Source of the DNA: Larix kaempferi
Lineage: Eukaryota > Streptophyta > Pinopsida > Pinales > Pinaceae
Assembly (NCBI GenBank): GCA_027924585.1
Contig: BSBM01001138.1
Span: 9,348,001 to 9,412,000, forward strand
Direction of reading: 5' to 3'
Length of the DNA: 64,000 nucleotides
Shown: positions 21,429 through 32,373 of the stretch, piece after piece
How the letters are laid out: each line of letters opens with the position of its first letter
Position numbering within the stretch: position 1 is the first letter of the stretch
The notes under the pieces: model-generated
The model's database searches: none
The model's input: only the letters and a program-made list of their open reading frames with translations
What the model was told of the DNA's origin: nothing
Translations under genes and position numbers: made by a program

Positions 21429-23461
21429 AAATGCTTCTTCATCCTGAGAGAGAAAGTATGCAAAAATCAGCCTTGACTTGTGACTCATCAACATCCATCT
21501 TCAATTTGGAAACGGTCAATTAGAGCCTCACCCTTTAAACATCTAGACGAACTCATCTTCAATGGCTCAGAACTGGGGTCTTTTGGCTCTTCTTTCCATA
21601 CCATTTATTTGCCTTCAACAACCGAGGTCACAACTCAAGAGTTTCTCTACACTTCAACACCGAGGGGCTTGATCAGTTAAGGTGTTCTTGGTGTCATCAT
21701 TTGGTGTTAAGCTCTTTTTCTATGTGATGTAAGGTGTCCTCTGCTTGAATGTGGTATTCGTGGATTCTGTTTGTCATGAGGATGCCTGCAAAAATGTGTA
21801 TGCTCGGTACATGTGTTGTTGATCATGGTCGGGACCGACTACTTGTGATTCAACTGATTTGAATCAACTTATAGAGTTGGATAGAGACCGACTTCATTTA
21901 CAATAGTAGAAGGGATCTCCTGCCTTCTAGAAGACTCACGTTTCATCCCCTCTTGACTCCCAAAATTAAATTAGAGTCACTTATAGATGTTTGTGACTCT
22001 GTTGATCAATATGGACTCCAATGGCATTACATAAAGACTGAAAATAAGATTCAACTACAAAATGTTTGCCAACTTACAATGACTCATCAACTAGAATTAT
22101 ATATATCGACAAAATATAGTCTTGTCACACTGTTTTAAAACTTCGACTAAATGAAGGCTCGACTGCATTTTACAATCGACCAAACATATACTTTTTGTGA
22201 AGAATAATGTCAACCATTTTACTTAATGACAACCATATCATCGACTAGATTAAATGAGACATCAACTATCTCCATATATTTACAACAATACCAAGTTGAA
22301 TCTATCATGTAGAAAATAGATTATAGCAACCATCCAAGTTCCTAAACAAAAAGGTGCCACAACTTAATAAAGAGTGAATAAGGGTCTTCATACTTCTACC
22401 AGTAAAGCAGTCACAATTTTCAAAATATCTGATAGACGACTGCTACATGTTCTGCCTTAATTAATAATGCTCAATCCGGTCGCCCCAATCAACCAATCTA
22501 TCATTCAGTCGACAGGTTTGTCTCTAGCCAAAATCTATGGTTGGTCTTTATCAACAACAACGCTCGGTGGATCTTTGTTTGGCCAGATGAATTATTTTGA
22601 TAAGCACGTGGTCATTTCAAGAAATTCAACGACAGACAAGTCAAAGACAGAGCTGCATAGATCGTTAGGCTCTTGATAGGTTCTTTTGAGCAACGGTTCC
22701 AGGCAGACTGATCGACAGGCCAACTTTGATCGCAGTGTTCTTCCTTGATTATGCAAATTGACCAACTGTTTTCAAACGACCAAGTTGATAACTTTGTTGT
22801 CGAGCAGTCAGTCGACTGGAAAATGGATCCTTCAATGGCCACACATGATCAATGTATCAACTGCACCAGTTGACGGTCGATTGGTTGGATTATTGCAATT
22901 GTCGACATGTTATTGCATAGAATCGCCAACGCCAGAGTTCATCTACCATATTTAAAATGCATCCACATATTTCTAGATAGTGCATGCTTTCAATTCTTTG
23001 GTCGTCCTCCAAGAGTATTATGATATTTGACAAAAATACTCAATAAATGTCTTTGCAGTCCGCAGTTTCCACAAGGTTGAAAAAATAGTCAACAGTCGGC
23101 ATGCAGTCAACGACACTATTTGAGAACATACGTTCGTCGAAATTCTTCTAAGTTGATTTCTTAATGAGCAGTTTCCTTCTTTAATTAAAACTGACTAGGG
23201 TTCATGCAAGCACTTTTACTTTACGAGAAAGATTATGAACAACACCATTCTCCACTGAATGTCGAACTTTCTCCGATTAAGTCATTGAATTATCGCTTCT
23301 CCAAACTCATAAAGATTCCACGTCAATAACCAGAAGACTCATCCATTACGCACAAGGCATACTTTCTTTAAACTTATCCTTGCAGGTTTCCTTCACGTCC
23401 TCATGATCTCCTTCAGGTTCGAACCATTCCTCTCTTGATGTTGTTGTCACCCATCCAAAAG

Positions 23462-23480
23462 AGAATGGTAATGGCGCCAA
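23462..23480 (-). other. Primer-binding site of element F
   Basis: The minus strand reads TTGGCGCCATTACC two bases inside the right LTR. TGGCGCC matches the core of gypsy-type primer sites. Confidence 0.65.
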
Positions 23481-23482
23481 GA

Positions 23483-23724
23483 TGTTGAAAGTTGGGCTTT
23501 CACATCGCATTCAAGCAGAGATTAAACATAGATTAAACATACAGATAGCCATCAAACAAACACAGAAGTTGGACCAAACGTTTAGTCAATTGTATTCATT
23601 AATAGATGGTATATTTATATATGAGGAATGTGGTTGGAGTGGTTACACCTACTACAACGAACCATTAGTTAAGCTTATAAAAACTATATGATGACTATTA
23701 CAAGGCCTAAAGGCCCAACCAATA
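23483..23724 (-). repeat. 5' LTR of element F
   Basis: TGTTGAAAGTTGGGC start and CCAATA end. It carries a short internal duplication (ATTAAACATA twice) not present in the other copy, which explains most of its extra length. Confidence 0.88.
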
Positions 23725-23729
23725 GTACC

Positions 23730-24302
23730 ATATTCATGATGGTTCTATTCATTCTTTCTGCCACACTATTTATTGAGGATTTAAGGAACTGTAGTTTGAT
23801 TTGCAATTCCATGTTGACGAAGTTAGTCTTCAAAATCAATTGTAATGTATTCTTTTCCATTATCAATGCGAAGTGTGCCAATATGAGATTGTGCTTCATT
23901 TTCTATCCAATCATGAAATTTTTTGAATGTTTGAAATGCTCTTTAACAAGTATACCCAACACATTATGGTGTAGTCATCAACAAATTTCATGAGATATTT
24001 ATTACCATTGGAAAAAGGAACAGGCATCGGGCCACATAAGTTAGAGTGAATCAACTCTAACTTCTACATTCTCTAAATTTTCACTCATGAAATGGCTACT
24101 TTCTATGTTTGACTAGTATGCATGCATCACATTTTTTCATCTTCTTAGGAATGGAGGGAAAACCAGAAACACCATTGTTTTTCAACAAGCGAAGACTGTT
24201 ATAGTTTAGATGACCATATCTAGCATGCCATAAAATATTGGATGACAGATTACCATCTTCATGTTGATAGAAGTAGGAAAAGCTATGAACTCTTTCTTTC
24301 AA
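23730..24302 (-). pseudogene. Copia-E integrase N-terminal and core part
   Basis: The HHCC finger is clear at 24096-24302 (ILWHARYGHLNYNSLRLLKN to KKCDACILVKHRK). The core near 23730-23900 includes TNFVNMELQIKLQFLKSS and VAERMNRTIMNMV, the helix with the catalytic Glu region. Element F enters directly after this helix. Stops and shifts lie between the blocks. Confidence 0.82.
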
Positions 24303-24559
24303 ATGAATCTTTCAGTTTCAACAACTTTCCTCTTCATATCCAGTCATGATGACCTGGTTGTCAGAGGAATTCCTTGCCTCTACGATTCCATCAAAAATGT
24401 GGATGGAATGGCCTTGTTGTCGAATATGCACCAAGGATAATAGGATTCTCTGCAACTATGGAGAATAGATACCATTACACAATAAAAATTCAAGGAATCC
24501 AAACAGTCTAAGACTGATGGAACCAATTCCCTTTGGTTTGAGGCTAGATTTGTCTACAA

Positions 24560-24700
24560 AATACACTATGCCATCTACATTGTCATTCAGTTCTTCAAAA
24601 TAGTATTTTATAAATGTCATGTGGGATGTTACACCAGTATCAAGAAGCCAAGTATCTTTGTTAGATGAAAAAGATGTGATTTCATTTATTCAAATATTAC
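24560..24700 (-). pseudogene. Copia-E protease
   Basis: The minus strand reads KDTWLLDTGVTSHMTFIKYY, the aspartic protease active site in its usual copia context (WLLDTGATSHM). The catalytic DTG is intact, but flanking frames are broken. Confidence 0.75.
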
Positions 24701-24809
24701 AATGTGCAATAATATAATGAGCAGATTCAAGAGCTTTACTAGCCTCTTGGATTTTACTTTTGTATTACATCTTTTGGTTATGTATTTCTTTGATGGAATC
24801 CCTGCAAGG

Positions 24810-25600
24810 GTCCCAATGTTGATCTGCTTCATGTCCATTCCCCCCATAACGCTTACATTGTAAGTCTGGTCTTCTATTTGAGTTTTTTTTTCCCCCTCTA
24901 CCTCTAAAATTTATTCTTCCTCACCCTCTTTTGTTGTTCTCTCCCTTGGAAGAGTATTTTGATTGGTTCTTTAATTTTTTAGGAAGGAAAAGGGTCTCTC
25001 CAGTGGGCTCACTAGTCTTATTTCCAAAAGCTTTCTCTCTTTCTGCAATCTTCTCCACCAAGGTGTCAAAGGTGAGATCCTTCAGCTTGTCACTAGCTTG
25101 AAGTGATTCAAGGTAGTATGAATGTGTAGAATACAGGAACTTGATGAAGGCAACACGTGGAATATCTAGTTTCATGCCAGTGGCTTGGATCTTATACATG
25201 ATTGCTCTAATTTTAGATGTAGCAATCATGGGATCATTATCCTTCACTTCTAAATTGGATAGTTATCTCCATCTCAAAATGTGAGCCAAACAAGTCCTTC
25301 AATCTTTTCAAGGCAGAAAAACAGGATGTTGCAGGTAATATGTGATGACTCACCTCTTCACTCATTGTAGCAGTGATCATTTTCAATGCCTTGTTGTCTC
25401 TAGGTTGCCATATATCTCGTTAATTCTCTCTTGTTGGTGGTTTTGGATCATATTTCAGGTCATGCCAACTTCTGTTTGAATGGTTTTTTCTTCACATATT
25501 CCATGCCACATATCATTGTAGATTAATGTGGATTTGATATTCCTTGACCACTCTAGATAGTTGTATTTTCCAATGAGTACTGCTCCAATTATAGATGCCA
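24810..25600 (-). pseudogene. Copia-E gag and zinc knuckle
   Basis: The gag start reads SIIGAVLIGKYNYLEWSRNI with YNDMWHGICEEK, a typical NYxxW copia Gag opening. KIRAIMYKIQATGMKLDIPR and LTFDTLVEKIAEREKAFGNK follow on the frame 24921-25247. A decayed knuckle (CKRYGGNGHEADQHW) lies near 24840. Stops near 25440 and between 25250 and 25400 show it is dead. Confidence 0.78.
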
Positions 25601-26206
25601 ATGAATGCATATTCTAAAACTGTCACTTGCAAATAAACAATGTTTTGGGAGAAGAAGAGAAGGTGCAAGTCCAAGTCTCTACCACCTTATTTACAAAAAA
25701 AATTATTTACTATTTCTACACACTATATTATATTTTTGCAGACTATATGAGATTTATGTAGACTCTATACTATTTCTACAATTGATCCCAAAACAAGGCC
25801 TAGAACTTGAAATATTCAACACCCTTACAAATTATTCAAGCCCTAGAATTCGTTCTGAAACAATAACCCGAAGACTCTTAAAAAGTTTACTTTCTTCTAA
25901 AAGAAAACGAGAATGAGTGCATGCAGAACTCCAAAACTTAAAACCATCTTATATACCAGTCAATCGTTCAATGGAAATGAAGGAGCTAGGTTATGCAGCT
26001 CCAAAATTCAACCTTCAACACATTCCACACGAGATTAGACGGCAAAATTTTAGCGTTAGGTGTTATCAGTCACAACACAACTCAATTCTCAATGATATAC
26101 AACTCCAGTCGAATTCAACGTAGCTTGAACATAGCTTGGAGAGGCATCTTCACACCATCCACTTTGAGTCACACACTCAAGCTTCATGAGCCAAGCAAGG
26201 AGTATC
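25601..26206. other. Unassigned DNA between Copia-E gag and an LTR
   Basis: The leader between primer site and gag is normally short, so this 600-bp segment is probably an extra insertion or a decayed LTR part. It shows no domain and no clear direct-repeat flanks. Confidence 0.4.
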
Positions 26207-26740
26207 TTGGAATATTCAGTTGTATTGACAAGAGGGGTGAACCAGCATAGGATAGATTTTACACTTTCGACATGTATTTACCAATCACGTTATCCTTCAA
26301 TCAAATTAAGCAGTAGCCAATAAAAATGCACAATACAAGAGACACAAGATTTTAACATGGAAACCCAATGATGGAGAAAACCACAGAAGTATGCTTTCTA
26401 TAAACAATGATTATAATTGTGGAACAACTTTCGGAATCACTATGTTAGAAGATTTGAAGTCGACGTTTCGGATCCACGATACGCAATCCATCTTCAGGAC
26501 GAGAAATTTGTTCCACAATCCATCCACTGTGAAAGTATTCAACAACAAAATTATTATGATGATTTGTAGACACCTATCTTTCGGAGACTCCAATCTCCTA
26601 AGTATACAAGCAACAACTTGTAGGAGGCACCAACCCCATATATTCTCTAGCACGAACTAGAAGGAATCACCAACTCCCTAGATTCTCCAGCACAAAATGG
26701 AAGGAAGCATCAACTCCCTGAATTATGTAATGATGTATCG
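26207..26740 (-). repeat. Copia-type LTR fragment, probably of Copia-E
   Basis: On the minus strand it carries three features in the same order as the element I LTR: a 40-bp tandem array (26582-26722), the segment GGGTTTCCATGTTAAAATC near 26360, and an end like TTCACCCCTCTTGTCAATAC then AATATTCCAA near 26207. The right edge at 26740 is set by the start of a different LTR. Orientation fits Copia-E, but no primer site is preserved. Confidence 0.6.
26582..26722 (-). repeat. Approx. 40-bp tandem array in LTR (about 3.5 units)
   Basis: The minus strand shows successive units beginning GGGAGTTGATGCTTCC, GGGAGTTGGTGATTCC, GGGGTTGGTGCCTCC and GGAGATTGGAGTCTCC. They match the arrays in the LTRs of elements I and H. 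Confidence 0.75.
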
Positions 26741-27571
26741 TGTTGCCGCCGAGATGCATACCTAGGGGGGAACGCAGCAGAAATATTTTGAAGCTGATCG
26801 GTGTGGCCTTGGGGGCAAGCAAAGAGTCAGGTGTTGTCACATGATCCTGACTCCTCCGTTTAGGAAAAATCCTAACGAAGCCAAGGGGTATATACCCTAC
26901 TAAAAAAAAGGTTTCCTAGGGATTTTTAAATTTTAAGTTTGATGTGATTAGAATGGATGTTTTTTTAGGAGTTTTTGATTTGAGACAAATTGGAACCAAG
27001 TCTTTGATTTATGCAAAGTTAAACCAAGTTTTAATTCGCCAAATTAAATCAATGGCACATCCACAACATATAAATAAACGACGACAACATCTTTTCCAAC
27101 TTAATCAAAATAACATCCACGGCATGATATCATAAGATGAACAACAATTCGAGATAGATAAAAAGCAAAGACTTGAACAATTGTTGTTGATGAAATACCA
27201 CTGCTAATGGAGTCACTTTCTGTTGGAGTGCTAAAAGGACTGTTGTGCGAATGCTTCTTGGTTTATTTTATTATATATTTTCAAAGATGAGGTTGATTTA
27301 TTGTGGGATGGGGGGATTCTTGATATACCTTGCAGTATAGGGAATATTCTAGAATGTGATCTAGGTGGCTTCGTACAAGGAAGTGTGGGATGGAATGGAG
27401 TCTCGAGAGCATTGTTCAACACTACACCAACAAGGGTGTAGTCTAACTATGCTCTGAGGTCGCCTCCCAGTTGTTCCCGCTTCCTTAGCTGAAATTTCCC
27501 CACTTTCGACCACTATCGAGGCAACGCCGGATTTTCGTTGGTTTTGCGGGACTTGATTTTATTAATGAGTG
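26741..27571 (-). repeat. Gypsy LTR fragment (P) and flanking DNA
   Basis: 26741-26930 is the reverse complement of the 3' end of the G LTR (37400-37594). It starts TGTTGCCGCCGAGATGC and carries the palindrome GGGTATATACCC near 26887. Homology fades after about 26930, and 26931-27571 is unassigned. The LTR is inverted relative to G. Its far edge is not found because element I interrupts the region at 27571. Confidence 0.6.
27567..27571. repeat. Target-site duplication GAGTG, left copy
   Basis: GAGTG at 27567-27571 and again at 36175-36179 flank element I exactly. Confidence 0.92.
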
Positions 27572-27929
27572 CGTTGAATATGATTGTCATTGATGTCAAA
27601 GGAGCTCAATAATGACAAAGTAATAACCAAGGACATGATGGCAGGGCAAACTCAGTGAAAGACAAAGGAATGACAAAGGAAGTGATGACATGGCATGTAT
27701 GATGATGTGGCATGTGTGATGAAGCTGGAAAGACACATGATGGTGTTCTAGTGCTATCATTAAGTCAGTGTTGCAATCTGATATCATTCTGGAAAAGAAT
27801 GGCAAGTTTGTGAAACTTTGGAAATTGACTAAGTATGGAAAGTTAGTCAAAACTGCTCTAAGATAATGCCCACCATAATTCATGGTTTGAGGAAATGCAC
27901 GCACCATCATATCAGTCTATAGCTTGTTG

Positions 27930-29400
27930 CAGTGGTTATCTATTCATGGTCTTAGTTTTCCGTAAGCATGTCTAAGGAGAAATTTCTAAGTCTTCCAAAA
28001 TAGGGTTTCAGGATAAACTTTGGATAAATTCTTGAAAATGGCTAAGTGGTGGAAAACTGGTCCAGCTGGCCTTGGGAAAATGCCTGTCGCACCTCATGGG
28101 AGAATGATAAAAATTATCTGAAACTATAATGCTCTAGCTTGTAAAAGAGGCTATCTCTCCATGGTCTCATTTTGCACAGAAGGTGTTTGATGACAAAGTT
28201 AACATCCTTCCAAAACAAGGTTTCAGGATGCCTTTACACCAAAGTAGCAAAATTGCCTAAGTGGCCTCAAGGAAATGCCCACCATGATTGGTAGGTTAAA
28301 GTAAATGCCTGCACCATATGGTCATCCTGTAGGTTGTTGATGTGTCTACTTGACCATGTTCTCATCTTGTCTTGAGAGTGCCTTAGGAAGAAGTTATGGG
28401 TCTGCCAAAACAGTGTTTCAGGTAGATTGGACCAGTCTAAGAAAAATTGTCTAAAGTATACTGGGAAAAGTGCCAGAGTAGCCTCAGGAAAATGCCTACC
28501 ATAAATTGTGGGTAAAAGTAAATGCTCGCACCGTATGGTCAGGATGTACCTTGTTGATTTGTCTATCTGACCATGGTATCAGTTTGTCTAAAGAGTCTCT
28601 GAGGAGGAAGATATTAATATGCCAAAAGTGCCTCCCAGCTTGATTTACACTACTCCAGTAAAATGCTCGTCGAGGAGAGAGAAACAGGTTTCAAGGGGTG
28701 AAATTGGTTTGGATAGAATCCCCTAGTTGGCCCCTATCCAGTGGATGTCTCGCACTTCAAATTTGATGAAAGGAAAAATCACTTCATATTAACCTAGGGT
28801 TTGATCATTTTTCCTAAGTGTCAAATCAGCAGTTTGGAAGGCCACTTTCAAATGCCCGCCAGATGATGTGTGTGTGTCAATAAGTTCATATTCTGACATG
28901 GTCTTTTTCATTGTTGAAGTAGTTATCCTGCCATGCTTTTAGTTTTCCTTATGGTGATAATATATGAAAGAAATCAATCTACCAAAGTGAAGGAAAAAGT
29001 GTTTTACATATTAGAGACAAAAAATTGTCCAAGTGACAAACTCACATGGCTAAGAGGCCATTTGGAAATGCCCGCAAGGAGATGTCCTTATGCTGATAAA
29101 ATTCATCAGGTGGCATAGGTTTGTTCCTTGATGAACTGGCTATCTATCCATAGGATTAGATTTGCCTTTATAGTTCACACGTGTGAAAGACAAGCCTGCC
29201 AAAATAAGAAAAAGTTTGTTTTGATGTCCAAATAAGGTTTGAAGAAGCATTTGGAAATGCCCACCAAAGAGTGTCCTTGTGCTGATAATTTCTCCAGATG
29301 GAATGGGCATGTTCCCTGGCGATCTGGCCATCTAGATGTGGTGTCAGTTCTCTCCTTGAGGCTTACACGTGCAAGATTTTGGCCTGCCAAAATGGTGAAA
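27930..29400 (+). repeat. Diverged approx. 200-bp modules in the element I LTR
   Basis: Matching landmarks recur near 27940, 28165, 28350, 28570, 28930, 29150 and 29325: a CTATCTGACCATGGTCTCAG-like stretch followed 50-80 bp later by TCTGCCAAAACAGGGTTTC-like sequence. AAATGCCCGCC-like words lie between modules. The same series is present in the 3' LTR. Confidence 0.7.
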
Positions 29401-29426
29401 AATAAGGTTAAATGACACCTTATGGT

Positions 29427-29660
29427 ATGCCCGCAAGGGCTTAAGGGAATTCCCACAAGGGGCTTAAAGGATAAAGCTCCCAAGAGCTTTATGATGCCCG
29501 CAAGGGCTTAAGTTAAGCCCACAAGGTGCTTAAGGCATAAGCACACAAAAGCTAGGCTATGCCCGCAGCTAAAGGGAGATATGCCCACAGGAGGTTAGAA
29601 GACAAGCCCGGGAAAGCTTGGACCATGCCCGCAGGTAGAAGAAGAAGATGCCTACAGGAT
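29427..29660 (+). repeat. GCCCGCAAGGGC-type short repeats in the element I LTR
   Basis: Irregular copies of ATGCCCGCAAGGGCTTAAG and decayed versions every 25-60 bp. In full copies GCCC and GGGC flank GCAA, which in RNA would be a 4-bp stem capped by a GNRA-type tetraloop. The 3' LTR counterpart is about 34850-35130. Confidence 0.7.
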
Positions 29661-30269
29661 TGAGTGTTCACCATGGGAGAAGAATCCCGCAAATGGAAGA
29701 AGGCCACGTGCCTGAGATGAAGGAATACCACAGTCTTGAGATGGATGAAGCCCGCAGGCCTGAGATGACCAAAGATGTTTTAATTAATTAATTAATTAAA
29801 AATCTGCAATAAACAGAATTATGATTTAAATGCTAATTAAACAGAGATTTGAAGAGGCATGAAGATGAAAGGCTGTGAGCCTGTTCTGGAAAGATGCAAG
29901 GTTCAAGAGAAGAGTAAAAGAATGTATAAACATAATTCTGAAGAAGAAGGAAGATGTCTCAGCAGTTCATATCGAGGGTTCAGCAAGAACCAGAACTGAA
30001 GTGTATGCTGGGTTATGAGATGAATATTTGAAGTAGCATTGAGACCAGAGGAAGAGACCAGAATGTGTGCACATTCAAGATGAAGAATTGCATAACAGAA
30101 GGAAAGAATTGAATTTGTTTGTAGCCCAAATCCATGTAGCAGCAAGAAGACACAGACTGAAGAAAGCAAAGAATTATATATGACAAAATTGAAGAAAGAA
30201 AGATCTGGAAGATTGATATAAACACATAAGGGAGGTAGGGTGGTGCTAGGGAAGGCTACAGGCCTGCAA

Positions 30270-30499
30270 GGGGGTTGTATCCTCCTTCCAGTGGTAGCTG
30301 ATAAATAGGGTGTCGAAGCATCCTTTCAGTTGTAGCTGATAAACTAGGGGGTTGTAGCCTCCTTCCAGTAGTGGCTGGTAAATAAGGGTGCGGTAGCATC
30401 CTTGTCTGTTGTAGTGGGAAGAAACCAAGGTGTTTTAGCATCCTTCAGTTGTAGCTGAGAAACTTGGGGATTGAAGTCTCCAGCAAGTTGTAGCTTGCA
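30270..30499 (+). repeat. Approx. 40-bp tandem array, element I 5' LTR (about six units)
   Basis: Units open GGGGGTTGTATCCTCCTTCC, GGGTGTCGAAGCATCC, GGGGGTTGTAGCCTCCTTCC, GGGTGCGGTAGCATCC and so on. Each is followed by CAGTTGTAGCTGATAAA-like sequence. Counterpart in the 3' LTR: 35751-35980. Confidence 0.85.
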
Positions 30500-30695
30500 A
30501 AAACTATTGTAAACATAATTTTGCAGCATAGAAAGAGTTTTTGGTTTTCCCAATTGGGTTTCCATGATAAAATATGTGTCATGTGTGTCTTGTTGATTCC
30601 ATGTTTTAATTAAGTTTAATAAGTGGTTTAAAATGGTAAAAATTTAACAATATTGATTCACCCCCCATCTCAGTATTGACCAATATTCCAACAAT

Positions 30696-30707
30696 TGGTA
30701 TCAGAGC
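30696..30707 (+). other. Primer-binding site of element I
   Basis: TGGTATCAGAGC two bases after the 5' LTR, the canonical copia initiator-tRNA-Met site. Confidence 0.93.
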
Positions 30708-30762
30708 AGGATCCTTCACTACAGTCTAAACCACTGGAAGGAAGATCCTATTAAAAACCACT

Positions 30763-31256
30763 ATGGATCAACAAGAAGAGATTGCATCCCACAGAGCTCT
30801 GGTACTTGATAAAGAAGACTATGCATATTGGAGAGAAAGAATGAGTGCATACTTATAATCATTAGGATGGGTGTATGGAATTCAGTAATATATTATTATA
30901 TCCCACCAAAAAGAATAAGGACTACATCTTAGAAAGAGTCCAAGAAAAATAACTCAATAGCAATGGAGGCCATACTTGATGGACTATCTCAACCCAACAA
31001 AGAAAAGATAGGACAATGCATCTCAGCTAAGGAACTTTGGGTCAAACTAGAGAATCTTTATTCAGTCAAAGAAATAGTAAAAGCAGACCTTGTTATTTTC
31101 AAGAATGATGATGAAGAAACTTGCAGCGATAAGGAAGATCAAAATATCAAAACCATATGCAAGAAAAAATTTAATGACAGGAATAAATTCTTCTATTCCT
31201 TGGAATATAGTGAAGATGAAGAAAATATATTCATGGAGACAGTAAATTCAGAAAAA
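30763..31256 (+). pseudogene. Element I gag, N-terminal domain
   Basis: The ATG at 30763 begins MDQQEEIASHRALVLDKEDY with YWRERMSAYL, a DUF4219/UBN2-like Gag opening. A TAA follows at 30856, another at 30886, and a frameshift lies before 30963. From there the clean frame reads MEAILDGLSQPNKEKIGQCI with SAKELWVKLENLYSV, the second half of the domain, then an acidic tail. It would form the particle shell. The same peptide plan occurs in element H gag (AILDGLSNVVREKMGQCTST), so the two are one lineage. Confidence 0.8.
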
Positions 31257-31266
31257 TAATTTAGAT

Positions 31267-32373
31267 ATGGAAAGAAAGGTGGACCTAAAAAATGAATTCA
31301 TAAGTACCCTTGAAGAATTGAGAGAGAGAAGATTGGAGAACAATTCTTTGAAAGAAAATTTGTCAAAATACCTAGAAGAGCAGAAATCAAAAGAAGAGGA
31401 AGTCAAGACCCTCCAAAAGGAACTGCACAAGTCAAAACAACAAACAATGACTAGCATGAAAGAGGCCGCGAGCTCAAGACAACAAGTTGCTAACTTCAAG
31501 GAAGAAGTAAAGAAGCTAAAAGACCATCAAATCATTAATGAGAAACCCAAAGAGAAAAGACAAGAATCTAAAAGACTTGAAGAAGAAGTTACTTTTCTTA
31601 GGAAGAAGCTTGATGAAGAATCTATTAAATCAAAGTTTGAGAACAACTCAAAGGTTTTAGATGAAATCTTAAGTAGCCAAAGACCATCAAGTGATAAAAC
31701 TGGATTAGGTTATGACAAAGAAAAGAATCTGGAATGTTTGTCTCCCACACTCCAAGATAGAAATGAAAGAAGCTATGATGCTGCACTCAAAAGTCGGATT
31801 GAGAAGGATAGTCGGAAGTATGCTCCCTCCTCTCATAATAAATATAGAACTAATATGATACCTAAAAGACCAATGACAAGCAGGGTCTAGCAAATATTTT
31901 TTGGTCATTGCTACACATGTCATAATTTTGGACATGTTGCTAGAGAATGTAAGATGAGGAAGAATGCTTCAATAAAAGTTCAGAAACAAAGGAAGGGATT
32001 GAAAAATATGGAAGTTGTGAAGCAGGAAGAGCAAAGATTCCTCAAATATAAAGGAAGGTTCTATGGATATTGTCACTACTGTCACAAGTTTGGTCACAAG
32101 GCTGTTAATTGCATAACCAAGGGAAAATATCAAAATACAGAATCCAAGAAACAAACAAGGTCATTAAGCAGGGTACCTCATGGAAACATGTGGAGAAGAA
32201 AGGAAGACTACAAAGAGTCAAAGGAAACACAGATTCTAAGCATCAATGAAATTTCCAAAGACGATGTTCAGCACAATAGTGTTGTAGATGAGAATGGCAT
32301 CCATTATGATGGAAAGCAAGATGAAGATGAAGAACTCACCGATGAAGGGAGAAATTATGAAATTCTCTTCTAA
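31267..32373 (+). pseudogene. Element I gag, coiled coil and CCHC knuckles
   Basis: A long coiled coil (31267-31650; heptad-rich, for example LKENLSKYLEEQKSKEEEVK and KRLEEEVTFLRKKLDEESIK) is followed by a linker with LDEILSSQRPSSDKTGLGYD. An in-frame TAG (31888-31890) comes next, then two nucleocapsid knuckles: CYTCHNFGHVAREC and CHYCHKFGHKAVNC, both with all four metal ligands. An acidic C-terminus ends at 32373. Apart from the one TAG the frame is open for 369 codons. The knuckles bind element RNA for packaging. No protease or polymerase follows. Confidence 0.82.

Larger units (their letters stand above)
21198..23724 (-). mobile_element. Element F, non-coding LTR retrotransposon with short LTRs
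   Basis: A 2,527-bp unit with terminal direct repeats of 231 bp (21198-21428) and 242 bp (23483-23724). Both start TGTTGAAA, with ends CCAACA and CCAATA, and GTACC flanks the unit. Next to the right LTR the minus strand reads TTGGCGCCATTACC, which resembles the primer-binding site of Athila/Tat-type gypsy elements, so the element points left. The 2-kb interior has no gag or pol and many stops, so it must have moved with borrowed enzymes (LARD/TRIM-like). The LTRs differ at many positions by eye, so it is older than Copia-A. The interior is rich in TCGAC/GTCGA words between 22140 and 22900. Confidence 0.87.
19140..25600 (-). mobile_element. Copia-E, degenerate copia split by element F
   Basis: Read right to left the order is gag, zinc knuckle, protease, integrase, [F], rest of integrase, RT, RNase H. 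All parts agree in orientation. The RNase H end is cut off after LEYLQEK, and no clean LTR pair or primer-binding site is visible. An LTR of the right orientation lies at 26207-26740, but unassigned DNA separates it from gag. Confidence 0.82.
27572..30693 (+). repeat. 5' LTR of element I (3.1 kb, modular)
   Basis: It starts CGTTGAATATG where the 3' copy has TGTTGAATATG, so the first base is mutated, and ends TATTCCAACA. The left two thirds consist of about seven diverged modules of roughly 200 bp, each with a CCATGGT-type word followed by a GCCAAAA word. A GCCCGCAAGGGC-rich stretch, a TTAATTAA palindrome run and a 40-bp tandem array follow. Confidence 0.93.

Noticed and set aside
27221-27432. 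Possible small LTR (TGTTGGAG to ACCAACA)
   Set aside because: The flanking five bases differ (CTTTC versus AGGGT) and no second copy was found.
26736-27518. TATCG as target duplication of a solo LTR P
   Set aside because: The right edge would end in CAC instead of CA, and a 5-bp match at an arbitrary place is expected by chance.
30270-30499. CRISPR-like array
   Set aside because: The 40-bp units are contiguous tandem copies without unique spacers, lie in plant LTRs and vary along their length.
30696-30720. tRNA gene fragments at the TGGTATCAGAGC sites
   Set aside because: These are primer-binding sites complementary to a tRNA 3' end. No tRNA body is present next to any of them.
31248-31499. 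Minus-strand frame opposite the element I coiled coil
   Set aside because: It is the antisense shadow of a Lys/Glu-rich coiled coil, which gives Phe/Leu/Ser-rich peptides.
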